From Lacrimispora algidixylanolytica (lineage in GTDB: Bacteria; Bacillota; Clostridia; Lachnospirales; Lachnospiraceae), in NCBI RefSeq assembly GCF_003609635.1, contig NZ_MCIA01000014.1:62001-126000 (forward strand): a DNA stretch of 64,000 bases, in the 5' to 3' direction. Position 1 is the first letter of the stretch; every line of letters starts with the position of its first letter. A model generated the notes under the pieces. That model did no database searches. It saw nothing but the letters and a program-made list of their open reading frames with translations, and was not told where the DNA came from. The position numbers were made by a program, and so were the translations under genes. Positions 1-9,118 of the stretch are shown one piece after another.

Positions 1-1
1 C

Positions 2-712
2 CTTCACAGACACGCAGGACTTACCGTTGATTTTACGCTTAAGATAGATAAGGGAATGCTACGTAGAATTCTCTACATCGGTGTACCAAATGGAGTGGAA
101 AACAGCATCTTCCAGCTTGGGAAGCTGCTCTTATCAAGCCTTATCTCCAGTTTTGGAACCGTTGCCATTGCAGCCAACGCTGTGGCAAGCACCATATGCG
201 GACTGGAAACGATTCCGGCTACTGCCATCGGTATTGCCATGATTACTGTAGTAGGACAGTGTGTTGGAGCTAGGGAACTTGATCAGGCCAAGAAATATAT
301 GGGCAAGCTGTTAAAAACGGCTTATATCTGGCTCATTGTATTAAATCTTTGCATTATACCATTTTTAAATGGTATAACTGGCTTGTTCCAACTTTCCCCA
401 GAAACCAGTGCTCTGGCGGTAAGGCTGATGCTTTATCACAGCATCTGCTGCATGATGATTCATCCTCTGGCCTTTTGTCTCACCAATGGACTGCGTGCCG
501 CAGGAGATGTCCGATTCACTATGGTGGTATCCATCTGCTCCATGTGGATCTGCCGCATCGTTTTAGCCTACTTCTTAAGCCTTCACCTTGGGCTGGGACT
601 CATGGGTATCTGGATTGCCATGACCATCGACTGGCTGGTCCGCGCCATCTTCTTCTCCACTCGTGTTCTGAGAGGAAAATGGCGACGGTTCGCCCTTCGT
701 ACTCTTTCTTAA
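2..712 (+). CDS. MATE family multidrug/Na+ efflux transporter, C-terminal part
   Basis: This is the 3' end of a gene that begins before the window; the frame is open from base 2. The visible 236 residues are very hydrophobic, with about six membrane spans. They carry the MATE signature GVPNGVENSIFQLGK at the start of a repeat half and a second typical stretch, NGLRAAGDVRFTM. Family members export cationic drugs or metabolites in exchange for Na+ or H+ across the cytoplasmic membrane; the substrate cannot be told from sequence. The TAA stop overlaps the convergent thrC stop by four bases (709-712), so the two transcripts must run into each other. Family assignment is firm; the specific role is unknown. 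Confidence 0.9.
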   Translation, partial: LHRHAGLTVDFTLKIDKGMLRRILYIGVPNGVENSIFQLGKLLLSSLISSFGTVAIAANAVASTICGLETIPATAIGIAMITVVGQCVGARELDQAKKYMGKLLKTAYIWLIVLNLCIIPFLNGITGLFQLSPETSALAVRLMLYHSICCMMIHPLAFCLTNGLRAAGDVRFTMVVSICSMWICRIVLAYFLSLHLGLGLMGIWIAMTIDWLVRAIFFSTRVLRGKWRRFALRTLS

Positions 713-2193
713 TCCAGGAAATTTAAAACAGCTTCTTTCATCTGATCCGCATCGCAAACCGTGGTATGACGTACCACTGCGGTGCGGATTTCTTCAACTG
801 CCTGAGGCACTAAAACTCCAGACACGTTTGATAAGTGATCAATGATCTGAAACTCATCCTCAGTCTCTTGATTTCCTTCCATGGCCTCTAAGACACTTCT
901 GGAGAATTTATATGGGCTTGCAGTTGAGGCAATAATAGTTTTTGTGTCGTCCTTCGTCTCTTCCTTGTATTTGTTATATACCGCTGAGGCAACTCCTGTA
1001 TGGGTGTCAATTAAGTAACCGGTATCTTCAAAGAGTTTCTTAATTACAGCCTTATTCTCAGCTTCCGAAGCAAATCCACCGATGAAACCATTCATCTTCT
1101 CTTTCATCTCACCATTAACGGAGTAATTACCATTTTCTCCCAATGAATTCATCAGATCCGCATTCGCTGATCCATCGCATCCGGTGCTTAAGTAAATGAG
1201 TCTCTCTAAATTGCTTGAGATTAAGATATCCATGGATGGAGAGGTGGTCAAAATAAAATCTCGATTCCTGTCATAGGTTCCAGTCTGAAAGAAGTCAAAC
1301 AGAACTTTATTTTCATTGGAAGCGCAGATTAAGTTCTTAATCGGTGTTCCCATAAGCTTTGCAAAATAAGCGGCTAAAATATTGCCAAAGTTACCGGTTG
1401 GAACCGTTACATTGATCTCTTCCCCATCTTTAATCTCTTCGCTTGAAAGAAGTTTTGCATAAGCATAAACGTAGTAAACGATCTGAGGAACCAGTCTTCC
1501 TATGTTAATGGAATTGGCAGAAGAAAGCTGATATCCTTTTTCTTCCAATAACTCAGCAAAGGCTTTGTCTCCAAAGATCTTCTTTACTCCTGTCTGGGCA
1601 TCATCAAAATTACCGTGAATAGCCGCCACATGGGTATTGTCCCCTTTTTGCGTTACCATCTGCAGCTCCTGGACAGGACTTACTCCATCCTTTGGATAAA
1701 ATACAATGATTTCCGTTCCTTCTACATCAGCAAAGCCCGCCATGGCTGCCTTGCCCGTATCACCAGAAGTGGCAGCAAGAATTACGATTTTATTATTTAC
1801 CTTATTTTTTTTTGCAGAGGTGGTCATCAAATGAGGCAAAATGGACAACGCCATATCCTTAAATGCAATCGTGCTTCCATGATATAACTCCAGATAGTAA
1901 GCACCATTTGCCTTGGATAGAGGTGCGATCTCTTCCGTATCAAATTTGCTGTCATAGGCCTTGGCGATGCAGCTTTTTAATTCAGCTTCGGTGTAATCCG
2001 TAAGGAACAGCTTCATAACCTCATATGCTGTTTCCTGGTATGTCATGAGGGAAAACTCCTTCATGGATTTGTCAAGCTTTGGGATAAAGCTTGGCATGAA
2101 TAAACCGCCGTCTGCTGCCAGTCCTTTTAAAATTGCCTGAGATGCCGTCACACCGGCTTCGCCGCCCCGGGTGCTTTGATAGGATATTTCCAT
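709..2193 (-). CDS. thrC: Threonine synthase
   Basis: A PLP enzyme that converts O-phosphohomoserine to threonine and phosphate, the last step of threonine synthesis, in the cytosol. The PLP lysine is K112 in the motif STIAFKDMA, and a phosphate-binding loop AATSGDTGKAA follows. The N-terminal STRGG and the 494-residue length fit the fungal/Clostridium-type threonine synthases. An open frame extends 29 codons further upstream, but the start at 2193 is chosen because AGGAAAGGA lies nine bases before that ATG, and the upstream extension overlaps the probable promoter (2252-2280). It stands alone, divergent from sfsA and convergent with the MATE gene, sharing four bases with it. Confidence 0.95.
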   Translation of the reverse strand: MEISYQSTRGGEAGVTASQAILKGLAADGGLFMPSFIPKLDKSMKEFSLMTYQETAYEVMKLFLTDYTEAELKSCIAKAYDSKFDTEEIAPLSKANGAYYLELYHGSTIAFKDMALSILPHLMTTSAKKNKVNNKIVILAATSGDTGKAAMAGFADVEGTEIIVFYPKDGVSPVQELQMVTQKGDNTHVAAIHGNFDDAQTGVKKIFGDKAFAELLEEKGYQLSSANSINIGRLVPQIVYYVYAYAKLLSSEEIKDGEEINVTVPTGNFGNILAAYFAKLMGTPIKNLICASNENKVLFDFFQTGTYDRNRDFILTTSPSMDILISSNLERLIYLSTGCDGSANADLMNSLGENGNYSVNGEMKEKMNGFIGGFASEAENKAVIKKLFEDTGYLIDTHTGVASAVYNKYKEETKDDTKTIIASTASPYKFSRSVLEAMEGNQETEDEFQIIDHLSNVSGVLVPQAVEEIRTAVVRHTTVCDADQMKEAVLNFLD

Positions 2194-2251
2194 AGTATCT
2201 GATTCCTTTCCTGCTTTGTCATTGTTATGAGTGGATAAAAACCTTGCCAGC

Positions 2252-2280
2252 ATTGTAGCACACTTTATGAGATGGCGCAA
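2252..2280 (-). promoter_or_regulatory. Probable sigma-A promoter of thrC
   Basis: Read on the minus strand: TTGCGC (2280-2275), a 17-base spacer, then TACAAT (2257-2252). This gives a leader of about 55 bases before the thrC start at 2193. It also argues against the longer thrC reading frame, whose start would lie inside the promoter. Confidence 0.6.
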
Positions 2281-2337
2281 GCAAAAAGTGCCCTTTATGC
2301 GGACATTTGTATTCGTTACAAAGACACAGTCGTTCGC

Positions 2338-2366
2338 TTTTCATTTCCATTTATCTATGGTAAGAT
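2338..2366 (+). promoter_or_regulatory. Probable promoter of sfsA
   Basis: TTTTCA (2338-2343), 17 bases, TAAGAT (2361-2366), preceded by a TGG that resembles an extended -10. Transcription would start near 2373, about 30 bases before the chosen sfsA ATG, and would run back-to-back with thrC. Confidence 0.45.
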
Positions 2367-2401
2367 ACTCCCATGGATACAGAAAGGATGACAAGATTTT
2401 T

Positions 2402-3178
2402 ATGAAATATCAACATATGCAGAAAGGAATTTTTCTTAGCCGTCCCAATCGTTTTATTGCCCATGTTTTAATATCTTTAGAAAACGGTCAGGAAGAATCT
2501 GTTGTCTGCCATGTAAAAAATACAGGACGCTGCAAAGAACTGTTGATGCCAGGGGTAACCGTGGTCGTAGAGTTTCACCCGGATGCTGCTCTCCTTGGGA
2601 GAAAAACACAGTATTCCTTAATCGGAGTGTGGAAGGAAAGAGAAAGCGGTCCTCTTCTTATTAATATGGATTCCCAGGCCCCGAATCAAGCAGCCTATGA
2701 ATGGCTTTTATCAAATGAAACAGGGATCCCTCTTCCTTACGATGAAGATGGCAACAAAGGTACTAATTCCCTCTTAAAAATACAGAACTTAAAGCGGGAG
2801 GTAACGTTTGGACAATCCCGGTTCGATCTTGCTTTTCAATCTTTAGAACCTAGGTTCTCCGCATTTATGGAGGTCAAAGGCGTTACTCTAGAGGAAGATG
2901 GCTTAGCCATGTTTCCTGATGCACCTACCCTTAGGGGAGTGAAACATGTGGAAGCGCTGGTAAAGGCTCACAAAGAAGGGTATGAAGCCTATATTCTCTT
3001 TGTGATCCAGATGAAAGGGATGAAAGGGTTTACACCAAATATAAAAACGCACCCGGAATTTGCGCAGGCACTAAAAGCGGCAAAAGATGCAGGAGTCCAT
3101 ATCCTGGCCTATGACTGTATTGTCACAGAAAATTCTATGACCATAAACCAACCAGTACCCGTTTTGTTGGATGAATGA
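2402..3178 (+). CDS. sfsA: SfsA family DNA/RNA nuclease (sugar fermentation stimulation protein)
   Basis: 258 residues, slightly longer than the usual 230-240. Family hallmarks are the N-terminal RPNRFIAHV, the motif CHVKNTGRCKELL and the restriction-endonuclease-like core with FMEVKGVTLEEDG, which supplies the acidic and lysine residues. E. coli SfsA was first found as a stimulator of maltose genes and later described as a nuclease; its biological role stays unclear. The frame is open further upstream, but the ATG at 2402 is preferred because AAAGGA lies just upstream and the residues before it do not resemble the family. The distance to that site is longer than usual (about 13 bases). A hairpin terminator follows. 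Confidence 0.88.
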   Translation: MKYQHMQKGIFLSRPNRFIAHVLISLENGQEESVVCHVKNTGRCKELLMPGVTVVVEFHPDAALLGRKTQYSLIGVWKERESGPLLINMDSQAPNQAAYEWLLSNETGIPLPYDEDGNKGTNSLLKIQNLKREVTFGQSRFDLAFQSLEPRFSAFMEVKGVTLEEDGLAMFPDAPTLRGVKHVEALVKAHKEGYEAYILFVIQMKGMKGFTPNIKTHPEFAQALKAAKDAGVHILAYDCIVTENSMTINQPVPVLLDE

Positions 3179-3195
3179 ACTTAACGATTGATATC

Positions 3196-3234
3196 AAAAA
3201 GTCTGGGTAAGAATTTCTTCTTCCCAGACTTTTT
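3196..3234. terminator. Bidirectional intrinsic terminator between sfsA and the TPM gene
   Basis: A 12-base perfect inverted repeat: arms 3196-3207 (AAAAAGTCTGGG) and 3223-3234 (CCCAGACTTTTT) around a 15-base loop. The A/T tails serve both strands, so it can end sfsA from the left and the 3239-6368 operon from the right. Confidence 0.85.
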
Positions 3235-3238
3235 AACG

Positions 3239-4129
3239 TTAAAACTTACGACCTCCGCCTCCCATGGTACGGCCAGAAGAGGAATGGGTGGTACTTCTGC
3301 CGGGTGAAAATCCACCGCCAGAACCTCCTCCAGAGCCTCCATTATTATTATTCCTTGGAATAATCACATGGGTCACAGTCTTATTAATTAAATTATCCAT
3401 CTTCTCGGAATAGCGAAAGTCACTGGCACCACGATAGGCTTTTAAATAGTTTCCGGTCCGGTTTCTCTCCTTTTTCATGGAGTACTGTCCAGTTACCGTT
3501 AAACAGGCCGTCCCAGCAACAAAAAAGGCGATTGCTGCCGCCGCGAGAGCCTCATACCAGCGAATGCTTCTGTAAACGCTGATCTCTCCTGTTTCCTTAT
3601 CGTAGTTATACTGCCCTCCAGGAATGCCCGCTCTGTAATACTTTACCACTCCGTCTAAAAAGGCTTGGGCACTGGCTGAATAATTTCCCTTACTCGCACT
3701 TTCATAGGATTTATCAAGAATTGCATTCCAGCGTTCATCTGTTAGAAATCGGTTCATCTTACCCACAGGAAGAATGTACATCTCCCGGTTATTCATATCA
3801 ATTAAGAACAAGGCGCCTCTGTAATCAGAGCCAACGCCGTAAGACCCATTGATATAAAAATCCTCTGCATATTGTTTTGCCGACTTACCACCAGTTTCAT
3901 CCGTCGTCACGACTAAGACATCCATGTTCATTTCCTTTTTCATGGATGTGATCTGTGACTCAAAGCTGTTTCTCTCTTCTGTAGTAAAAAGACCAGCATC
4001 ATCAAAGACCCGTTTTTCTTCCCCAAAGGAATGGAACGGCATCAACAGGGAAGCAAGTAAAAAGAACACAGCAAATAGAATAACCACTGGCATTCCTTTT
4101 TTCAAGCAAATCGATTTTATATTCATCAT
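3239..4129 (-). CDS. TPM-domain membrane protein (YdjH/YgcG-like)
   Basis: 296 residues. A signal or anchor segment (about residues 12-32) is followed by an extracytoplasmic TPM domain (KRVFDDAGLFTTEER through about residue 165). Then comes one membrane span (about 195-215) and a cytoplasmic tail ending in glycine/serine runs with RTMGGGGRKF. That Gly-rich tail is typical of the family in Firmicutes. TPM domains are small alpha/beta domains of unsettled activity, named from a thylakoid protein. It is the last gene of a three-gene operon; its start overlaps the upstream stop by four bases (ATGA). Together with its two neighbours it resembles the Bacillus subtilis ydjG-ydjH-ydjI genes, which lie next to a PspA homologue; no pspA is present here. 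Confidence 0.8.
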   Translation of the reverse strand: MMNIKSICLKKGMPVVILFAVFFLLASLLMPFHSFGEEKRVFDDAGLFTTEERNSFESQITSMKKEMNMDVLVVTTDETGGKSAKQYAEDFYINGSYGVGSDYRGALFLIDMNNREMYILPVGKMNRFLTDERWNAILDKSYESASKGNYSASAQAFLDGVVKYYRAGIPGGQYNYDKETGEISVYRSIRWYEALAAAAIAFFVAGTACLTVTGQYSMKKERNRTGNYLKAYRGASDFRYSEKMDNLINKTVTHVIIPRNNNNGGSGGGSGGGFSPGRSTTHSSSGRTMGGGGRKF

Positions 4130-5181
4130 ATTAGATACCCCACAGCTAGCATGGCTAAAAGCATTGGAATGAAAATTTCCGCAAACAGTAGAAGAAGTTT
4201 TCCTTTGTCTACAGGGAGCTTTCCGCAGACCTTTCCGGTCTGTCCGTTTATGGTGAAATAATACATCTTATTTTTATTACGATCTAAATAAGTAAGTGCC
4301 CATACTGGAAGAAGGGCATATTCCCAGCGTTCCTCTGTAAAGTCAAACAATTCATCCTCAACCCTGACAGAATCGTAGGAAGCGATGCTGTTTTTTAATG
4401 TGTCTCTGGCAAAGGATCGAACTTCTTCCTTTACTTCACCGGAAAAGTCCGTCTCCTCCATATCTCTGCGCTCCGCTACAAAACCAGATAAATATCCCAT
4501 GGAAAAAGGCTCTAAGACATCGGTATCAAACGGAAAGACGCCTTCTGTCAGCTCTTTGCTGGCCTTTTTTAAGGCATTGCGGGGAACATATTTTATGGGC
4601 ATCAATCCTTCTCGTTTGACTTCATAGGTTTGTGTCTCTGTATAACGATAATTTCCGCTGACCCAGATGCGCAGGCGATCTGCCCTTGCTACCAGACTTC
4701 CATTTACTTTGCAGCTATAAAGGAGATAGGGAAAATAAACACCAGAGATCTTCTCAATCTGATCCTCACTATAAAAGGCCTTTGGTGTAAAACGCTTTTT
4801 CTTCATCCAGCTCCGAAACATCTCTTCGGCTTTTTTCTTATCTATGGAAAAAGGAATCACATAATCGGGGTGATATTCTCCGGATATTCGGCGGGTTAAG
4901 ATTACCGGATTGTGACAATAGTAGCAAAAGGTTGCTGCAGTGGTTTCATCTGTCACCACTTCAGCACCGCAGCTAGGACAGGAATAAAGAACCGGTTCTC
5001 CCGGGCTTTCCTTCGATTCCCTGGCGACTCTTTCTGCTTCTTTTTTCTCTGCTTCCTTTTCCTTTGCTTCCCCTTCTGTAAATTCTGAAAGGCAATATTC
5101 ACAGGCATATTTTTGAAGCTTTGGATTGAATTTTAGGGGCCCCCCGCAGTTGGGGCACTGATAGGTTATAATCCCACTCAT
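4126..5181 (-). CDS. Zinc-ribbon membrane protein (YdjG-like)
   Basis: 351 residues. The N-terminus is a zinc ribbon (CPNCGG ... CEYC, residues 9-30). After a Lys/Glu-rich charged linker (about 38-58) comes a second ribbon (CPSCGAEVVTDETTAATFCYYC). The rest is a soluble domain with many aromatic residues and one C-terminal membrane span (LLLLFAEIFIPMLLAMLAVGYLI). It resembles B. subtilis YdjG and proteins annotated as TFIIB-type zinc ribbon or replication-initiation-like, the latter being a naming artefact. It overlaps the SPFH gene upstream and the TPM gene downstream by four bases each, so the three are almost certainly translated together. A role in membrane-stress handling is inferred from the gene neighbourhood only. 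Confidence 0.78.
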   Translation of the reverse strand: MSGIITYQCPNCGGPLKFNPKLQKYACEYCLSEFTEGEAKEKEAEKKEAERVARESKESPGEPVLYSCPSCGAEVVTDETTAATFCYYCHNPVILTRRISGEYHPDYVIPFSIDKKKAEEMFRSWMKKKRFTPKAFYSEDQIEKISGVYFPYLLYSCKVNGSLVARADRLRIWVSGNYRYTETQTYEVKREGLMPIKYVPRNALKKASKELTEGVFPFDTDVLEPFSMGYLSGFVAERRDMEETDFSGEVKEEVRSFARDTLKNSIASYDSVRVEDELFDFTEERWEYALLPVWALTYLDRNKNKMYYFTINGQTGKVCGKLPVDKGKLLLLFAEIFIPMLLAMLAVGYLI

Positions 5182-6368
5182 GGTTTAGATTTGCCGCATT
5201 CTGAGCAGAATTTCCCGGTATTAGCGGCTCCACATTCGCAGGTCCAAGGTCCAGCTGGTTTTTTATTTCCACATTGAGGACAGAAGTTTCCGGTGTTTTC
5301 ATTTCCACAGCTACAAGTCCAACTATTGTCTGGCTGAGCGCTGGAAGGAGCATTCTGGCTTGGCTGCTTGTTCTGATTCATCTGCATCTGTTGGAGATTG
5401 GCACTAGAGGCAGCGCCCATAATACCGCCCCCCATATTCATTCCCATGCCCATACCCATATATCCTGCCATAGAACCAGAAGAGTTCCCACCCGCTGCCT
5501 CTATTCCTCTGGCAGCAGCTCCCTGAATGTATCCTTCTCTGACGGAGGGATCGCCTAACATGGCGCCCTGGTTTCGCATATGAATTAAGTCTTTGGATTC
5601 CTCATCATAGGAAATACTTGCAATTCCTACGGACTGAACAGCAATTCCTCTGCGCGCCTTCCACTGTTCATCTAAAACATCTGACATGTATTGCCCAAGT
5701 TCTCTTCCTTTGGAGGATACGTAGGAGATGCGGATTCCATCTGCAGACATCTGGTTGATGGAGGACTGCAATGCCTCTAAAAACTCAGATAAATACTGGC
5801 TATTGATATCATCTACCTCTACATTGGCTGCGTTTTTAGGAATGGCCTCTGAATAAAATAACAAGGGATCCGTTACCTTAATGGAATAGGTTCCATGAGC
5901 CCTCAAAAATAATTCTGCATTGTAAAACTGGTCAAAATAATTAATCGGATTGGGAGTTCCAAACTTAACTCCCTTTATTTCCTGAAGATTGATAAAATAA
6001 ACCTTCTGTGTCGTAGGTGTATGACCACCAAAACGGATTCGGTCAAAGGATTCCTTTAATGCTTCTTCAAACTGACCATTAAAAAGGGAGGGGAGAGAAG
6101 AATTCTTTACAGTGAAATAACCTGGCTCTCCTGTATAATCAATTACCTTTCCTCCGTCCACTAAAATCATGAACTGATTGGGGTAAACATGGATAACAGA
6201 ACCGTCTGATACGGTATTGTCTGTTCCTTTGGTGTTAGATCCTTTCCTGATTTTTACTCCGGAAGCAAATACGGTCTGGTCTCCCATCTCTCCTGCTTCT
6301 ATTATTTCAAGCCATTGGTCTGCCAGTGATCCGCCTAATGCGGTTGTCAGTGCTTTAACAATTCCCAT
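5178..6368 (-). CDS. SPFH-domain protein with double C-terminal zinc ribbon (YdjI-like)
   Basis: 396 residues. The N-terminal 290 residues match the SPFH / virion-core-like group related to B. subtilis YdjI. A Gly/Met-rich linker follows (about 300-325). The C-terminus has two nearly identical zinc ribbons (WTCSCGNENTGNFCPQCG and WTCECGAANTGKFCSECG). SPFH proteins oligomerise on membranes. The start is well supported by GAGGAGGAA eight bases upstream. It is the first gene of the three-gene operon and has TATAAT-like bases about 25 bases further up. In B. subtilis, YdjG/H/I work near a phage-shock-type PspA protein; the same is plausible here but not shown. Confidence 0.82.
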   Translation of the reverse strand: MGIVKALTTALGGSLADQWLEIIEAGEMGDQTVFASGVKIRKGSNTKGTDNTVSDGSVIHVYPNQFMILVDGGKVIDYTGEPGYFTVKNSSLPSLFNGQFEEALKESFDRIRFGGHTPTTQKVYFINLQEIKGVKFGTPNPINYFDQFYNAELFLRAHGTYSIKVTDPLLFYSEAIPKNAANVEVDDINSQYLSEFLEALQSSINQMSADGIRISYVSSKGRELGQYMSDVLDEQWKARRGIAVQSVGIASISYDEESKDLIHMRNQGAMLGDPSVREGYIQGAAARGIEAAGGNSSGSMAGYMGMGMGMNMGGGIMGAASSANLQQMQMNQNKQPSQNAPSSAQPDNSWTCSCGNENTGNFCPQCGNKKPAGPWTCECGAANTGKFCSECGKSKP

Positions 6369-6428
6369 GTCTGTTCCTCCTCAACTGTAAGATCTTTATA
6401 TTATACTATAAGTTTGGTTCATTCGCTA

Positions 6429-7253
6429 TTAGGCATTCCTCATCAAAGCAATTTCTTTTGCATATCCAGGTAATTCATTGGGCGTTTCCAGATAAAACGG
6501 CAGATCCTTTAATAGCGGATGGGTTACAATCCGTTTTAGGGCATCTTCTCCTATAAAACCTTCTCCTATTTTCGCATGACGATCCTTATGAGCCTCTAGT
6601 GGGTTTTGGCTGTCATTTAGATGAATGGCTTTTAGTCGGTGAAGGCCAATCACTTCATCAAACCGGTGAATCACTCCGTCAAGATCGTGAACGATGTCAT
6701 AGCCGGCATCCCACACGTGGCAGGTGTCAAGGCAAACTCCCATAAGCTCTTTGTGATGGACCCGGTCAATAATCTCTCTTAGTTCCTCAAACTCCCGGCC
6801 AACCTCACTTCCTTTTCCTGCCATGGTCTCTAGCAGTACTGTGGTGTGAAACTCTGGGGTAAGAATCTCATTTAGCATATCAGCAATATATTGAATTCCC
6901 ACTTCGATTCCCTGACCCACATGGCTTCCAGGATGGAAATTATAACAATTGCCAGGGGTATATTCCATTCGCATCAAATCATCCTTCATGGTATCCTTTG
7001 CAAGGATTCGAAGATTTGGATCCGCGGAACAGGCATTTAAGGTATAGGGTGCATGAGCCAAAATCCGGCTGATGGCGTGTTCTTCTGCAAAGAGAAGAAA
7101 ACGTTCCACATCGGCCGGATCCATGGCTTTCGCTTTGGTACCTCTTGGATTTCTAGTAAAAAACTGAAACGTATTTGCATCAATGGCCTGGGCATTCTTC
7201 CCCATGGCAAGAAAACCTTTGGCCGATGATAGATGACATCCGATTGTAAGCAT
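6429..7253 (-). CDS. nfo: Endonuclease IV (deoxyribonuclease IV)
   Basis: 274-residue TIM-barrel AP endonuclease that cuts DNA 5' to abasic sites in base-excision repair. The three-metal site residues are visible in order: [55 protein letters not shown] and YLETPN. The length is normal for the family. It is the last gene of the block that begins at 13429, 16 bases after the ABC permease, so it may be co-transcribed with the regulator/transport genes, although the functions are unrelated. Confidence 0.96.
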   Translation of the reverse strand: MLTIGCHLSSAKGFLAMGKNAQAIDANTFQFFTRNPRGTKAKAMDPADVERFLLFAEEHAISRILAHAPYTLNACSADPNLRILAKDTMKDDLMRMEYTPGNCYNFHPGSHVGQGIEVGIQYIADMLNEILTPEFHTTVLLETMAGKGSEVGREFEELREIIDRVHHKELMGVCLDTCHVWDAGYDIVHDLDGVIHRFDEVIGLHRLKAIHLNDSQNPLEAHKDRHAKIGEGFIGEDALKRIVTHPLLKDLPFYLETPNELPGYAKEIALMRNA

Positions 7254-7269
7254 AGGACCTCCTGTAATT

Positions 7270-8178
7270 TTATTTGTTCATTCGCTTTCTTTTTGTAGGA
7301 CTAATGGCTCTTACTGCCGTAAAAAGAAAAATAGCCGCAAGAAGAAGCTGAATAAAGATGCTTAAAACCACCCAATGCTTCATAATCCCATTTTGAGGAT
7401 GAGGGCCGAACCAACTATTAAGACTCTTTAATACCTGATTATCTCCAGCTTGGCTGTTTATCATTACATAAAAAGTTGCAACAGGATTTAAAAGTAAAAG
7501 ATATAGGAATGGGCCTGAATTCGCCTGGTCTGCAATGCCACTGACTGAGGAGGCATATGTATTGACCACATTAAGGCGGGCGATAGACAAGGCAAACATA
7601 TTAACAGCGTAGGTACCGGCTGCGATCATCACCAGCACTCCATAGCTCACCACGGTGGCAATGGTGGAACGTTTAAATATAGAGGAGAAACATATCCCCA
7701 TGCTTCCACACAAAAGCGCCACACTAAGATAGCATAAAAGTAAAATGAATATATCGTAAGCCGTCACTCCACCATATACAAAAGATACGAAAATCAAAGG
7801 GAAGCTTGACATGACCATCAAAAACATGGTTCCAAAAGAAGCCATAAGCTTTCCCCATATGATCTCCCAAGGCTTCAGTGTGGTGGTTAAGAGAAGATCT
7901 AGGGTCTGACGTTCCCTTTCCCCGCTAACACTGGCGGCAGTCAAAGCTGGCATAATGAACATGAGCATAACAAATTCCACCACCGCTACGAATGCATAAA
8001 TGTTAATAAAGGAGGAATACTGGATCTCAGCCGTCATCTTGACTTGTTCTACTACGGAATACATATTAAGAAGAACCACCAGAGCCAGAATGCAATTGAA
8101 CAGCACCAATATTAAGGCCAGACGGAAGCTTCTAGAACTGACCGTTATTTCCCGCTTATAGACCGGGTTCATTTTCAT
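7270..8178 (-). CDS. ABC-2 type transporter permease
   Basis: 302 residues with six predicted membrane spans. The N-terminal [20 protein letters not shown] is typical of GldF/NosY-type permeases, and the loop [26 protein letters not shown] is the conserved ABC-2 coupling region. An upstream in-frame ATG exists at 8205, but 8178 is preferred because AGGCGG lies nine bases before it. It overlaps the ATPase gene by 23 bases. With the ATPase (8156-9118) and the 823-aa exported protein it resembles a GldA/GldF/GldG-type complex; the substrate is unknown. Confidence 0.85.
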   Translation of the reverse strand: MKMNPVYKREITVSSRSFRLALILVLFNCILALVVLLNMYSVVEQVKMTAEIQYSSFINIYAFVAVVEFVMLMFIMPALTAASVSGERERQTLDLLLTTTLKPWEIIWGKLMASFGTMFLMVMSSFPLIFVSFVYGGVTAYDIFILLLCYLSVALLCGSMGICFSSIFKRSTIATVVSYGVLVMIAAGTYAVNMFALSIARLNVVNTYASSVSGIADQANSGPFLYLLLLNPVATFYVMINSQAGDNQVLKSLNSWFGPHPQNGIMKHWVVLSIFIQLLLAAIFLFTAVRAISPTKRKRMNK

Positions 8179-9118
8179 GTACAAGCACCGCCTTTTCTTT
8201 ATCATGATCGGTTATCTGCATAAACAGAGTCTCTAAGCTCCCCTGCTCCCTGTAGAAACCACGGACCATTACATCTGCATCTACAAGCTGCTGGAGAAGC
8301 AAAGCTTCATCTTGCTCGTCACCGATGAAATTAACCCGAATATCTTGATCCTTAACTGCAATGGTCTGGACGCAGGGCTGGCTTTTTAAGATGGTAAGAG
8401 CCCTTTCTTTTTCACCAAGAATAGCAATTATGAGAGGATTGGTGGCATTAACCCTGTGAAGAATCTCTTCTATACTTCCTCCCAGAACCATCTTTCCCTG
8501 GTCAATGATACCGATATCCGTACACAGCTCTGACAATTCAGAAAGAACATGAGAGCTTATAAATATAGTTTTCCCCTGCTCCTTTAGGTCTTTTAAGATC
8601 TCCTTAAACTCAAATCGAGTCCTAGGATCCAATCCGGAAGCTGGCTCATCAAGAACCAGCAAAAGAGGATCATGAATTAAGGCTCTTGCTAGACACAAAC
8701 GCTGTTTCATACCTCTGGACAAGCTGTCCACATAGAAGTTACACTTATCTTCTAATCCCACCTGCTCTAAAAGTGTCATATACCGGTTTCTGGCCTTTAA
8801 CCCATCCAGTCCATAACAGGACGCAAAAAATTCCATATATTCATTGACTTTTAAATTATCATAAACACCGAAGAAATCAGGCACATATCCAATGCTCAGT
8901 TTTAAATCCTCTAATCCTCCAGTCACATCCCTGCCATTAATCAAGACTTGACCGCTGTCTGCGGACAAAAGCCCGGTCATGATCTTAATAGTAGTCGTCT
9001 TCCCAGCTCCGTTGGGCCCTACAAATCCATAGAGAGAGCCCTGAGGAATCATAATGTCTAAGCCGTTTAAGGCATGAAACTTGCCAAATTTTTTCCATAA
9101 GTTCTTGATTTCCAGCAT
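8156..9118 (-). CDS. ABC transporter ATP-binding protein
   Basis: 320 residues with all ABC motifs: Walker A GPNGAGKTT (about 33-41), signature LSRGMKQRL, Walker B LLVLDEPASGLD and the switch histidine in ISSHVLSE. The C-terminal 100 residues form the extra domain seen in export ATPases of the CcmA/GldA/NatA kind. Its ATG shares one base with the stop of the upstream 823-aa gene (TAATG), which indicates translational coupling. It pairs with the permease downstream. Confidence 0.93.
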   Translation of the reverse strand: MLEIKNLWKKFGKFHALNGLDIMIPQGSLYGFVGPNGAGKTTTIKIMTGLLSADSGQVLINGRDVTGGLEDLKLSIGYVPDFFGVYDNLKVNEYMEFFASCYGLDGLKARNRYMTLLEQVGLEDKCNFYVDSLSRGMKQRLCLARALIHDPLLLVLDEPASGLDPRTRFEFKEILKDLKEQGKTIFISSHVLSELSELCTDIGIIDQGKMVLGGSIEEILHRVNATNPLIIAILGEKERALTILKSQPCVQTIAVKDQDIRVNFIGDEQDEALLLQQLVDADVMVRGFYREQGSLETLFMQITDHDKEKAVLVHENEPGL

